DNA from: Halomonas halmophila
Lineage (GTDB): Bacteria > Pseudomonadota > Gammaproteobacteria > Pseudomonadales > Halomonadaceae
Assembly: GCF_006540005.1 (NCBI RefSeq)
Contig: NZ_BJOC01000022.1
Location: forward strand, 58,050-122,049
Length of the DNA: 64,000 nucleotides
Direction: 5' to 3'
Under the pieces are notes generated by a model. It had not been told where the DNA came from. It ran no database searches and saw nothing but the letters and a program-made list of their open reading frames with translations. Positions 37,863-45,980 of the stretch are shown here, piece after piece; position 1 is the stretch's first letter, and each line of letters starts with the position of its first letter. The position numbers were made by a program, and so were the translations under genes.

Positions 37863-38492
37863 ATGACAGCCGATATTCATGAGGTGGTGGCTCGGCTGCT
37901 TGCAGCGGCGGGGCGGCGTGACCGTTTCATCGTGGCGCTGGCCGGGCCGCCGGCGGCGGGCAAATCCTTCTGGTCTCAAGCCCTGTGTCAGGCACTCGAT
38001 GACCGTGAGCCGGGTAGTACGGTGGTCGTGCCCATGGATGGCTACCACTTCGACAATGCCGTGCTCGAGCCCCGCGGCCTGCTGCCGGTCAAGGGCGCAC
38101 CGGAAACCTTCGATTGCGTCGGCCTGCAACATGACCTGGAGCGAATCCGTCGTGGCGAGGATAGGGTCGCCGTGCCGGTGTTCGACCGTCCGCTGGATCT
38201 GGCCCGGGCCGGGGCGCGGCAGGTCATGCGGCGTCACCGTCTAGTCATCGTCGAAGGCAACTATCTGTTGCTCGACGAGGCCCCCTGGTCAGCGCTGCAT
38301 CATATTTTCGATTTCACGCTCTTCCTGGACGTTGATGATGACCTCCTGGAAGCCCGCCTCATAGAGCGCTGGCAGGCAATGGGCCAGGATCCTGACGGGG
38401 CGCTCGAGCGCACCCGCGACAAGGACATGCGCAATGCCCGCCTCATCAAGGCGCACTCGGTCGCCGCCGATCTGGCGTGGCGCCCGGTGTAA
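37863..38492 (+). CDS. P-loop kinase of the uridine kinase/phosphoribulokinase-like group
   Basis: A 209-residue kinase-like protein with Walker A GPPAAGKS (about 29-36). VPMDGYHFDNAVLEPRGLLP and KGAPETFD are typical of the FrcK-like nucleoside/nucleotide kinase family found in sugar operons. VIVEGNYLLL forms the Walker B strand. The ATG at 37863 follows AGGA. The operon has no PfkB-type fructokinase, so this protein is a candidate for phosphorylating fructose made by the two dehydrogenases. That role is inference. Confidence 0.8.
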   Translation: MTADIHEVVARLLAAAGRRDRFIVALAGPPAAGKSFWSQALCQALDDREPGSTVVVPMDGYHFDNAVLEPRGLLPVKGAPETFDCVGLQHDLERIRRGEDRVAVPVFDRPLDLARAGARQVMRRHRLVIVEGNYLLLDEAPWSALHHIFDFTLFLDVDDDLLEARLIERWQAMGQDPDGALERTRDKDMRNARLIKAHSVAADLAWRPV

Positions 38493-38602
38493 TCCATTAC
38501 GACACACACCAACACCAGGACTGTGCCGACAGCGCTCAGGGCCTGCAGCATGGCGACGGGCGCTTGCTTGTCGCCCACCCACAATCGCCAGGAGAGATAA
38601 AC

Positions 38603-40072
38603 ATGACACGACTCAGCAACGACCAGTTAGCCAGGCTCCCGGCGAAGGTGGCGCGTCCCGATTATGACCGTGGCGCTATCACGCCGGGTATCGTGCATAT
38701 CGGCGTCGGCGGTTTTCATCGCGCCCATCAGGCGATGTATCTGGACCAACTCATGTCTCGTGGGCAAGCCCATGACTGGGGAATCATCGGGGTCGGGGTG
38801 ATGCCGGGGGATGCCCGCATGAAAGAGCTCCTCTCGGCCCAGGACCATCTCTACACCCTGGTGGTCAAGCATCCCGACGGTCGCTACGAGCCGCGGGTGA
38901 TCGGCTCGATGATCGATTACCTGCATGCCCCGGAGGATCCGCTGGCGGTGATCGAGGCCATGGCCGATCCGGCCATCCGAATCGTCTCGCTGACGGTGAC
39001 CGAGGGCGGCTATAACCTGCATCCGGTCACCGGAGAATTCGATCTCGACGAGCCCGCCGTGCATCAGGATCTGACATCGTCGAGCCTTCCGCGTACCAGC
39101 TTCGGCCTGGTGACCGAGGCTCTGGCCAGGCGCCGTGAACGGGGGCTGGCGCCCTTCACGGTCATGTCCTGCGACAACATCCAGGGCAACGGGGAAGTGG
39201 CAGGGCGCATGTTCAGTGCCTTCGCCGCGGCGCGGGATCCGGAGCTGGGTGACTGGATGCGGCGTGAGGTGGCGTTTCCCAATTCCATGGTCGACCGCAT
39301 CACCCCGGTGACCACCCCTGATGACATCGATGAGGTCGCTCGACGTTTTGCTATCGAGGATGCCTGGCCGGTGGTCTGTGAACCCTTCACCCAATGGGTG
39401 CTCGAGGATCATTTTACCCAGGGTCGGCCGGCATTCGAGGACGTCGGCGTGCAGCTGGTCGATAATGTCGAACCGTATGAGCTGATGAAACTGCGTCTGC
39501 TCAATGCCAGCCATCAGGCGCTGTGTTATTTCGGCTACCTGGCCGGCTATCGTTATGCCCATGAGGTCTGTCAGGACGAGCTCTTTGTCAACTTCCTGCT
39601 CGATTACATGGTCAAGGAGGCGTCGCCGACCCTGGCGGAATTGCCCGGGGTGGATCTCGACGACTATCGGCGTACCCTGATCCAGCGTTTCGCCAATCCG
39701 GAGATCCGCGACACCCTGGCTCGGTTGTGCGCCGAGAGCTCCGACCGGATTCCCAAGTGGCTGCTGCCGGTAATACGCGAGCAGCTGGCCAGCGGTGGCG
39801 AGTTGCATCGCGCCGCGGCCGTGGTGGCCAGCTGGGCGCGTTACGCCGAGGGCATCGACGAAGCCGGCGAGCCCATCGAGGTAGTGGATCGGCTCAGTGA
39901 GTCATTGAAGCCCGTGGCGCAATCCCGTCAGCCGCTGGCCTTCATCGAGCAGCGCGAGCTGTTTGGTGATCTGGCTGAACAGCCGCGTTTCGTCGAGGCG
40001 TATCGCACGGCGCTCGATAGCCTGCACAAAGTCGGCGCACGCGCTACCCTTGAGTCGCTGGTCCAGGCTTGA
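38603..40072 (+). CDS. mtlD: Mannitol dehydrogenase family protein (polyol 2-dehydrogenase)
   Basis: A 489-residue long-chain polyol dehydrogenase. The N-terminal cofactor fold has IVHIGVGGFHRAHQ, and the active-site signature K-x5-N-x2-H is in KLRLLNASHQALCYFG. Enzymes of this type oxidise D-mannitol to D-fructose or D-arabitol to D-xylulose. The ATG at 38603 follows AGGAGA. It lies 110 bases after the P-loop kinase and 11 bases before xylB, so arabitol use is also plausible. Confidence 0.9.
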   Translation: MTRLSNDQLARLPAKVARPDYDRGAITPGIVHIGVGGFHRAHQAMYLDQLMSRGQAHDWGIIGVGVMPGDARMKELLSAQDHLYTLVVKHPDGRYEPRVIGSMIDYLHAPEDPLAVIEAMADPAIRIVSLTVTEGGYNLHPVTGEFDLDEPAVHQDLTSSSLPRTSFGLVTEALARRRERGLAPFTVMSCDNIQGNGEVAGRMFSAFAAARDPELGDWMRREVAFPNSMVDRITPVTTPDDIDEVARRFAIEDAWPVVCEPFTQWVLEDHFTQGRPAFEDVGVQLVDNVEPYELMKLRLLNASHQALCYFGYLAGYRYAHEVCQDELFVNFLLDYMVKEASPTLAELPGVDLDDYRRTLIQRFANPEIRDTLARLCAESSDRIPKWLLPVIREQLASGGELHRAAAVVASWARYAEGIDEAGEPIEVVDRLSESLKPVAQSRQPLAFIEQRELFGDLAEQPRFVEAYRTALDSLHKVGARATLESLVQA

Positions 40073-40083
40073 GGGGGAAAAGG

Positions 40084-41574
40084 ATGTATATCGGAGTGGA
40101 TTGCGGCACCCAGAGTACCAAGGTGGTGGTCGTCGATGTGGAAGCCGGCCGCCTGCTCGGCGAAGCGAGTCGTGCGCACCGGTTGGACGAGGGTGAGAAC
40201 GGGCGTCGCGAGCAGCAGCCCGGTGACTGGATCGCGGCCTTCCGCGAGGCCTTCAAGGCGGCGGTGACGCAAGCGCGAGTCGATCCGCAGCAGGTGCGCG
40301 CCATCGGCGTATCCGGGCAGCAGCACGGCATGGTGGCCCTGGATGAGGCCGGCGAGCCCGTCTACCCGGCCAAGCTGTGGTGCGACACGGAAACCGCGGC
40401 CGAGAATGCCGATCTGGTCGCGCGCCTGGGGGGCGAAGCGGGTTGCCTCGAAAAGCTGGGGCTGGTGCTGCAGACCGGCTATACCGCTTCCAAGGTGGCC
40501 TGGTTGAGGGCGCATCATCCCGAACGCTATCGGCGTATCGCCACGCTGCTGCTGCCGCATGACTATCTGAATTTCTGGCTGACCGGCGAACGGGTCGCCG
40601 AAGCGGGAGATGCGTCGGGCACCGGTTATTTCGACACGCATCGCCGCTGTTGGCGGCATGATGTTCTGGCGGAGGTCGCCCCGGAACTCGATGCGGAGCA
40701 GGTGTTGCCGCGTCTGATCGAGGCCGAGCAGCCGGCCGGCGTGGTGCGGCCGGCCTTGGCGCGCGAGCTGGGGCTGCGCGATGACGTCCTGGTGGCCAGT
40801 GGCGGTGGTGACAACATGCTGGGTGCCATCGGCACCGGCAACATCGCGCCGGGACTGGTGACGCTGAGCCTGGGGACCTCGGGCACGGTCTGTGCCTATT
40901 CCGAGCGGCCGGTCGTGGCCGAGGACGCCATGGTCGCCAACTTCTGCGCCAGCAGCGGCGGCTGGTTGCCGTTGATCTGCACCATGAACGTGACCTCGGC
41001 GACCAATCGCGTCCGCGAACTGTTCGGGCTGGACGTCGCCGGGTTCAACGAACGGGTCGCACATGCGCCGATCGGGGCGGAGGGGGTCACGACCCTGCCG
41101 TTCTTCAATGGCGAGCGGGTACCGGCCTTGCCCCAGGCCACCGGGAGTTTTCTGGGGCTCAACAGTGTCAATACCACCTCGGCCAATCTGTGTCGGGCCG
41201 TGGTGGAAAGCGCTACCTTCGGCATGCGTTATGGGCTCGAGCGGCTGGGACCGCTGGCCGAGGGCGCCAGTCAGATTCGCCTGATCGGGGGAGGTGCCCG
41301 CAGCCCGGTATGGCGACAGATGGTCGCCGATATCACCGGGACCCCGGTCGTCTGCCCGCAGATCACCGATGCCGCGGCGCTGGGTGGGGCCTTGCAGGCG
41401 GCCTGGTGTGATCGCCGGGCCACCACCAGCCTGGCATCGCTCTGCGAGCGCCTGGTGCATCTGGATCCCGGGGCCTCGGCCGAGCCGCAACCCGCGAGTG
41501 TCGAGGCCTACCACCGGGTCTATGCCCGTTATCGCGATGCCTTGCATCGCCATCATGCCATTCCCCACAACTGA
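40084..41574 (+). CDS. xylB: Xylulokinase
   Basis: A 496-residue FGGY-family kinase. The N-terminal ATPase motif is YIGVDCGTQSTKVVVVD, the xylulokinase motif GVSGQQHGMVALDE follows (about 80-93), and LSLGTSGTVCAYS and IGGGARSPVWRQM lie in the C-terminal half. It phosphorylates D-xylulose to xylulose 5-phosphate. A purine-rich GGGGGAAAAGG precedes the ATG at 40084. In pseudomonad mtl operons the equivalent gene (mtlY) sits next to mannitol dehydrogenase. Confidence 0.92.
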   Translation: MYIGVDCGTQSTKVVVVDVEAGRLLGEASRAHRLDEGENGRREQQPGDWIAAFREAFKAAVTQARVDPQQVRAIGVSGQQHGMVALDEAGEPVYPAKLWCDTETAAENADLVARLGGEAGCLEKLGLVLQTGYTASKVAWLRAHHPERYRRIATLLLPHDYLNFWLTGERVAEAGDASGTGYFDTHRRCWRHDVLAEVAPELDAEQVLPRLIEAEQPAGVVRPALARELGLRDDVLVASGGGDNMLGAIGTGNIAPGLVTLSLGTSGTVCAYSERPVVAEDAMVANFCASSGGWLPLICTMNVTSATNRVRELFGLDVAGFNERVAHAPIGAEGVTTLPFFNGERVPALPQATGSFLGLNSVNTTSANLCRAVVESATFGMRYGLERLGPLAEGASQIRLIGGGARSPVWRQMVADITGTPVVCPQITDAAALGGALQAAWCDRRATTSLASLCERLVHLDPGASAEPQPASVEAYHRVYARYRDALHRHHAIPHN

Positions 41575-41586
41575 CAGGAGCTCGAT

Positions 41587-42537
41587 ATGACCACGCGCCT
41601 TGATGCATTGCGAGAACATTCCCTCGTGGTGGCTGACACCGGTGATCTGGACGCCATTCGCCGTTACCGTCCCCAGGATGCCACGACCAACCCCTCCCTG
41701 CTGCTCAAGGCCTTCGACATGCCGGCCTATCAGGATCTGATCGACCGGGAGCTGGCGGCGGTGTCCGGGGATGACGATGCGGCGGTGGCACAAGCCATCG
41801 ACCGGCTCGCCGTGGCGAAGGGCTGCGAGATTGCCGGCCTGATTCCCGGCCGGGTATCCACCGAGGTGCCGGCCGCGTTGTCCTTCGATACCGAAGCCAG
41901 CCTGCGCAAGGCCCGGGAGTTGATCGAGACCTACGACAAGCGAGGGGTAGGACGCGAACGCATCTTGATCAAGCTGGCGGCCACCTGGGAAGGCATTCGC
42001 GCCGCCGAGCGCCTTGAACGCGAAGGCATCAACTGCAACCTCACGCTGTTGTTCAGCGATGCTCAGGCGCAGGCCTGCTTCGATGCCGGAGTCTTCCTGG
42101 TGTCTCCCTTCGTGGGTCGGGTGACCGACTGGTACAAGCAGGCCACGGGCCAGGAGTACGCGCCGGAAGAGGATCCCGGCGTTCAATTCGTGCGCGGTGT
42201 CTGTCGGCGTGCCGATCAAGGCGGGCATGCCACGGTGGTAATGGGCGCCAGCTTCCGTACGGTCGATCAGGTGTTGGCCCTGGCCGGCTGCCCGCGGTTG
42301 ACCATTTCGCCGGCCCTGCTCGAGGAACTGGCCTCCAGCGAGGGCGATGTCACCCCTCGTGTCAAGATGAGCAGCGCGCATGGCTCGCCTGACGAAGCCA
42401 TCGATGAGGCGAGTTTCCGCTGGCAGCACAATGCCGATCCCATGGCCAATGACAAGCTTGCCGAGGGCATTCGTCGTTTCGACGCGGACCATCAGGCCCT
42501 GTCGCGCCTGGTGGCCGAACGCTTGGCCTCTTCATAG
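41587..42537 (+). CDS. tal: Transaldolase
   Basis: A 316-residue TalB-type transaldolase that exchanges dihydroxyacetone units between sedoheptulose 7-phosphate and glyceraldehyde 3-phosphate. DATTNPSLLLKA (N-terminal) and RILIKLAATWEGI, which carries the Schiff-base lysine, are diagnostic. AGGAG lies 7 bases before the ATG. Its place at the end of the polyol operon, right after xylulokinase, suggests it handles pentose phosphate made from arabitol or xylulose. Confidence 0.93.
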   Translation: MTTRLDALREHSLVVADTGDLDAIRRYRPQDATTNPSLLLKAFDMPAYQDLIDRELAAVSGDDDAAVAQAIDRLAVAKGCEIAGLIPGRVSTEVPAALSFDTEASLRKARELIETYDKRGVGRERILIKLAATWEGIRAAERLEREGINCNLTLLFSDAQAQACFDAGVFLVSPFVGRVTDWYKQATGQEYAPEEDPGVQFVRGVCRRADQGGHATVVMGASFRTVDQVLALAGCPRLTISPALLEELASSEGDVTPRVKMSSAHGSPDEAIDEASFRWQHNADPMANDKLAEGIRRFDADHQALSRLVAERLASS

Positions 42538-42552
42538 GCCAGATAAGGTCGC

Positions 42553-42583
42553 TTCCGGGGCGCCATCAGCGCCCCTCCGGAAT
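42553..42583 (+). terminator. Hairpin after tal, possible weak terminator
   Basis: GGGGCGC (42557-42563) pairs with GCGCCCC (42569-42575) around CATCA. Outer TTCC/GGAA can extend it with a bulge. It starts 16 bases after the tal stop and overlaps the 3' end of the convergent lipoprotein gene. There is no T-tract, so termination would be weak or factor-assisted. Confidence 0.35.
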
Positions 42584-42769
42584 CTCTCCCGGCACTCGAT
42601 AGCGTGGTCCTTCCCGCAGGCGCTCCTGCCGAGTCTTGGTTTCATCCTCGGCGGGTACGCCCCACACCGTTTCGCGACTGCCGTCCTGCCAGGTATAGGT
42701 CGTGCAGCCGCTCAGCAGAAGTCCGGTCAGCAGGGCGGTCATCAGCATCGAGCACTTGGCGATGTTCAT
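42566..42769 (-). CDS. Small lipoprotein, 67 aa
   Basis: A short lipoprotein of unknown function: signal LMTALLTGLLLSGC with lipidated Cys22, then a 45-residue polar tail rich in Glu and Arg (WQDGSRETVWGVPAEDETKT). Asp is absent at +2 (Thr-Thr), which suits outer-membrane sorting. A strong AAGGAG lies 6 bases before the ATG. It converges with tal and diverges from the HlyD gene. Confidence 0.72.
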   Translation of the reverse strand: MNIAKCSMLMTALLTGLLLSGCTTYTWQDGSRETVWGVPAEDETKTRQERLREGPRYRVPGEIPEGR

Positions 42770-42939
42770 GCAATCTCCTTCGGGCCATTTCTCGCGATGG
42801 CCGTTGTGTGTCCCGAGCGACAGCAGCCACGGGCCGCTGTGTATCCTGCTGCCATGGTAACGCCGCTGTGGCTACATGGGCATAGAGACGGTCCACGACG
42901 GTTCCAACGTACAGGAGATATGAGAGGGAATGCTTTTAG

Positions 42940-42963
42940 CAGGCTAACGTTTATGCTAGCCTG
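42940..42963. promoter_or_regulatory. Inverted repeat upstream of the HlyD/DUF2955 genes
   Basis: CAGGCTA (42940-42946) and TAGCCTG (42957-42963) flank a 10-base AT-rich spacer with TATGCT, similar to a -10 box. It lies about 85 bases before the HlyD-family start, in the 277-base gap beyond the divergent lipoprotein. Plausible operator for an unlinked regulator. No regulator gene is adjacent. Confidence 0.4.
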
Positions 42964-43046
42964 TACGACTTTCGTCGTGTCGGTGACGCCCGGTGAGCCA
43001 GGCTTGCCGGAACCGACGCCGGGATCGTCTGTCCAGGAATTCGTCC

Positions 43047-44108
43047 ATGTCTCCAGATCAGCGTTTTGCACGCTGGGTCCGCGTTGCGCTCGTGACCTTC
43101 TGCATCCTTTTTGTGTACTTCGTGGTGGCCGACACCTTCATGCCGATGACGCCCCAGGCCCGCGTTCTGCGGCCGGTCGTCCAGGTGGCTCCGGAGGTTG
43201 GGGGGCGTGTCGAGGCCGTGGCGGTCGATAACAATCAGGCCGTCGAGCAGGGAGACGTGCTGTTTCGCATCGAACGTGATCCCTATCAGTTGGCCCTGGA
43301 AGAAGCTCGTCTGGCCCGCCAGGCGGTCCAGCGCGATAATGCCTTGATCAGGGCCGATCTGGCCGAGGCCAGGGCCGAACTCGAATCCGCCCGCTCCACG
43401 GCGGAGGAGCTCGAGGCCGAGCGACGCCGTGCCGAGACTCTGGTCCAGCGTCAGGGGATGTCGCGCCAGCGCTTCGAGCAGATCGCCGCCAATCAACGCG
43501 AGGCCAGCGCCGCGGTGAAGGCGGCCGAGGCCCGCGTTCGACATCTTGAGGTCAAGCTCGGGGAGCGAGGTGCGGGTAACCTCCAATTGCGCCAGGCCGA
43601 TAATGCCATCGACCAGGCCGAGCTCGATCTTTCCCGCACCCTGGTACGCGCCGAGCGCGACGGGGTGGTGTCCAATCTGCAACTGCGGGAGGGCGATTAT
43701 GCCACCCGAGGGCAGCCGGCCATGGCACTGGTCGGGCAGCGCCTCGACCTGGTCGCCGATTTTCGGGAAAAGAGTCTTCGCCATATTCAGAAGGGAGAGC
43801 CGGCACGCGTGGTCTTCGATGCCTATCCGGGGCGCGTTCTCAAGGCGCAGGTGACGTCCTGGGACGCCGGGGTGAAGGCCGGACAGCTGATGGCCAACGG
43901 CAGTCTGGCGGATATACCGACCACCGATCGCTGGGTGCGCGATGCCCAGAGGATCCGCCTGCACCTCGACGTCAAGGAGCCGCCCGAGCCCATGCTGGTC
44001 AGTGGTGCACGCGCCACGGTGCAGTTGTTGCCGCAAGAGAATCCGCTGGCCGGCCTCTTCGGTGGTATCCAGATCCATCTGATGGCCTGGTTGCATCATG
44101 TCTATTGA
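43047..44108 (+). CDS. HlyD-family membrane fusion protein
   Basis: A 353-residue periplasmic adaptor. One membrane anchor (about 10-30, VALVTFCILFVYFVVAD), a split biotinyl-lipoyl domain (VAPEVGGRVEAVAVDNNQAV and RAERDGVVSNLQLREGDYA), a coiled-coil hairpin between about 85 and 185, and a C-terminal beta-barrel. EmrA/AaeA-like proteins link an inner-membrane pump to an outer-membrane channel. The gene overlaps the DUF2955 membrane gene by 11 bases, so the two act together. No TolC-type gene is next to them. Confidence 0.87.
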   Translation: MSPDQRFARWVRVALVTFCILFVYFVVADTFMPMTPQARVLRPVVQVAPEVGGRVEAVAVDNNQAVEQGDVLFRIERDPYQLALEEARLARQAVQRDNALIRADLAEARAELESARSTAEELEAERRRAETLVQRQGMSRQRFEQIAANQREASAAVKAAEARVRHLEVKLGERGAGNLQLRQADNAIDQAELDLSRTLVRAERDGVVSNLQLREGDYATRGQPAMALVGQRLDLVADFREKSLRHIQKGEPARVVFDAYPGRVLKAQVTSWDAGVKAGQLMANGSLADIPTTDRWVRDAQRIRLHLDVKEPPEPMLVSGARATVQLLPQENPLAGLFGGIQIHLMAWLHHVY

Positions 44109-45234
44109 GCCGAACAATAGCCTGAAGGGGCTGGGGCAGGGGGTGCGTCGCCTGTTGGCCCGTTCCGTCGGGCTGTTGATGCCGCACAGGGGGCAGGCCT
44201 CCACGGTGTCCGGGGAATCGGCCTTCACGCATGATCATTTCCGACAGTGTCTGAGGATTGCCGGCGGGGCGACCATCGGCTTTTTGATAAGTCATTTGAT
44301 GGGCTGGAACTATGGGGTCTTCTTTACCGTCTTTCCGATGTTTCTGCTGGGCATTATCCCGGTATTCAATGCGCATGTGGTGCGACAGTTCCTGGGCAAT
44401 GCCTGTCTCAATGTCTTGGAAGTGAGCCTGGTGGTCGGCCTGACCCAGCATATGCCGATGGTCATGACGCTGCTGGTGTTCCTGCTGTTCTATGCTCGTT
44501 TCCGCCTCATGGCCAGGGGGCCCTTGTTTGTCTTCGGTGCCAACGGGGTGCTGACGCTCAGTGTGCTCATGCACTTTGCCAGCTATCCCGATCTCGATCT
44601 TGCCGACCTGCTGGCCAGTAATCTGGTGGCGAGCCTGCTGGCGGTGCTGATTGCGGCAGTCATGTACTGGCTGCTGCCGAACCGGTCGGCGTCGACGCCA
44701 CCCGCAGGCGAGGCGAAATCAGCTGCCCTGATTCGACACCAGACGTTGATCGGTGCCATCACCGCCACTCTGTCCTTTCTCGTGTTTCAACTACTGGACC
44801 TGCGAGACTCCCTGTCGGCGCAGATGGCGACCATCCTGATCCTCTTCTCGCTGGGCTACCACGGTGCCCGGCTATCGGCCATCAAGCGCGCCGTGGGCAC
44901 GCTGCTGGGCTGCAACATGGCGCTGGTATTGCAGTTGGTGCTGTTCTCGCAGAGTGACCACCTGCTGCTGGTGCTGCTGAGTTACTGGATCGGGTTGATG
45001 CTGTTCAGTCGCGCGCATCTGCTCGAGGGTGGGGGCTCGGGAGTCGGCTTCGGGGGCCTGACCACTCTGGGGATTCTGTATGGCCAGTATCTCGGGCCCA
45101 ATCAGGATTTCTTCTATGATGCGCTGTATCGCTTCAGCTCGATGTGCGTGGCACTGGCGGCCACGCTGGTGGTGATGGCATTGCTGCACAGCCTGTTGAA
45201 TCTGTCGCCCATGACTCGTGCTCGAGCCGACTGA
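44098..45234 (+). CDS. DUF2955 membrane protein (FUSC/AaeB-like)
   Basis: A 378-residue membrane protein of the DUF2955 family, related to the fusaric-acid/AaeB aromatic-acid exporters. Two clusters of about four or five helices (for example GFLISHLMGWNYGVFFTVFPMF, split here only for description, near residues 60-80) are separated by a cytoplasmic stretch (about 195-215). Its start lies inside the HlyD stop region (11-base overlap). Together they look like an efflux pump for an aromatic or amphipathic acid, with substrate unknown. Confidence 0.78.
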   Translation: MSIEPNNSLKGLGQGVRRLLARSVGLLMPHRGQASTVSGESAFTHDHFRQCLRIAGGATIGFLISHLMGWNYGVFFTVFPMFLLGIIPVFNAHVVRQFLGNACLNVLEVSLVVGLTQHMPMVMTLLVFLLFYARFRLMARGPLFVFGANGVLTLSVLMHFASYPDLDLADLLASNLVASLLAVLIAAVMYWLLPNRSASTPPAGEAKSAALIRHQTLIGAITATLSFLVFQLLDLRDSLSAQMATILILFSLGYHGARLSAIKRAVGTLLGCNMALVLQLVLFSQSDHLLLVLLSYWIGLMLFSRAHLLEGGGSGVGFGGLTTLGILYGQYLGPNQDFFYDALYRFSSMCVALAATLVVMALLHSLLNLSPMTRARAD

Positions 45235-45304
45235 GTCCGCTGGCACATTGGTCGAAGCGATCAGGCCACAGCGGTGCATGGTCGACGAGCCGCAGGCGAC
45301 ATAC

Positions 45305-45345
45305 AAAAAACCGCCACCCGGCATGACCCGTCAGTGGCGGTTTTC
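45305..45345. terminator. Bidirectional intrinsic terminator
   Basis: AAAACCGCCAC (45307-45317) pairs with GTGGCGGTTTT (45334-45344), 11 perfect pairs with A/T runs on both sides. It serves the DUF2955 gene on plus (stop 45234) and the tRNA-Pro gene on minus, whose 3' end is 8 bases away. Confidence 0.88.
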
Positions 45346-45352
45346 AGGATTC

Positions 45353-45429
45353 TGGTCGGAGCGACTGGATTCGAACCAGCGACCTTCGCAACCCCATTGC
45401 GACGCGCTACCAAGCTGCGCCACGCTCCG
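45353..45429 (-). tRNA. tRNA-Pro, anticodon GGG
   Basis: A 77-base tRNA with CCA encoded (45355-45353). The acceptor stem CGGAGCG pairs with CGCTCCG and the discriminator is A. The D arm contains GCGCAGCTTGGTAGCGC. The anticodon stem TCGCA/TGCGA closes the loop ATGGGGT, giving anticodon GGG, which reads CCC and CCU. The T arm has GGTTCGAATCC. A terminator follows within 10 bases, so the gene is a single-tRNA unit. Confidence 0.95.
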
Positions 45430-45463
45430 ATGATGGTCCCGGACTTGCCCGAGAACGAGGCGT

Positions 45464-45492
45464 ATACTAGCGCGTTAATGACCAAATGAAAA
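45464..45492 (-). promoter_or_regulatory. Candidate tRNA-Pro promoter
   Basis: On minus, TTTTCA (45492-45487), a 17-base spacer and TAGTAT (45469-45464). The -10 lies 34 bases upstream of the tRNA 5' end and is followed by the GC-rich ACGCCTCG, as in stringently controlled stable-RNA promoters. Each box matches consensus at four of six positions. Confidence 0.4.
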
Positions 45493-45605
45493 GCCCCTTT
45501 TGCGCTTCTTTTTCAGGTGCTTGAGAGCTGGGAGTCGTAGCCCCGGCTCTGCCACACTAGCGCTCATGGTTTATCACTCATCAGACACTACACCGGGAGG
45601 CGAGA

Positions 45606-45980
45606 ATGCCGTTGGTCATGGGGATGAGCATGCTTCTGGCATGCCAGATGCTGGGCGAGCTGGTGGCGCGGGGCTTGTCGCTGCCCGTGCCGGGACCGGT
45701 CCTGGGCATGGTGATTCTGCTGGTCGGTCTGTTGGTGCGCGGCGGCGTGCCCGACAGCTTGCGGCTGGCGGGCGAGGGGCTGCTGCGGTACCTGACGCTG
45801 CTGTTCGTGCCTGCCGGGGTGGGCTTGATGGTGCATGGTGCGCTGATCGGCGAGGAGTTGCTGGCCATCGTGCCGACGCTGGTCGGCTCGACGGCACTGA
45901 CCCTGGCGGTGACAGCCTGGGTATTGGCCCGGATGCAACGCCGCTTCGGTGTGGAGCGTCATGAGAGGGGCGATCAATGA
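45606..45980 (+). CDS. lrgA: CidA/LrgA family holin-like protein
   Basis: A 124-residue inner-membrane protein with four predicted helices. LVARGLSLPVPGPVLGMVILL and LLFVPAGVGLMVH are the LrgA/CidA signature. The family is involved in control of murein hydrolase activity or in pyruvate/glycolate-type metabolite movement. GGGAGG precedes the ATG. It overlaps the lrgB partner by 4 bases. Confidence 0.87.
   Translation: MPLVMGMSMLLACQMLGELVARGLSLPVPGPVLGMVILLVGLLVRGGVPDSLRLAGEGLLRYLTLLFVPAGVGLMVHGALIGEELLAIVPTLVGSTALTLAVTAWVLARMQRRFGVERHERGDQ

Noticed and set aside
39928..42492. Minus-strand open frame of 854 codons
   Set aside because: It is the complement of xylB and tal, both with intact catalytic motifs. 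Its Arg/Gln/His-rich sequence has no recognisable domain.
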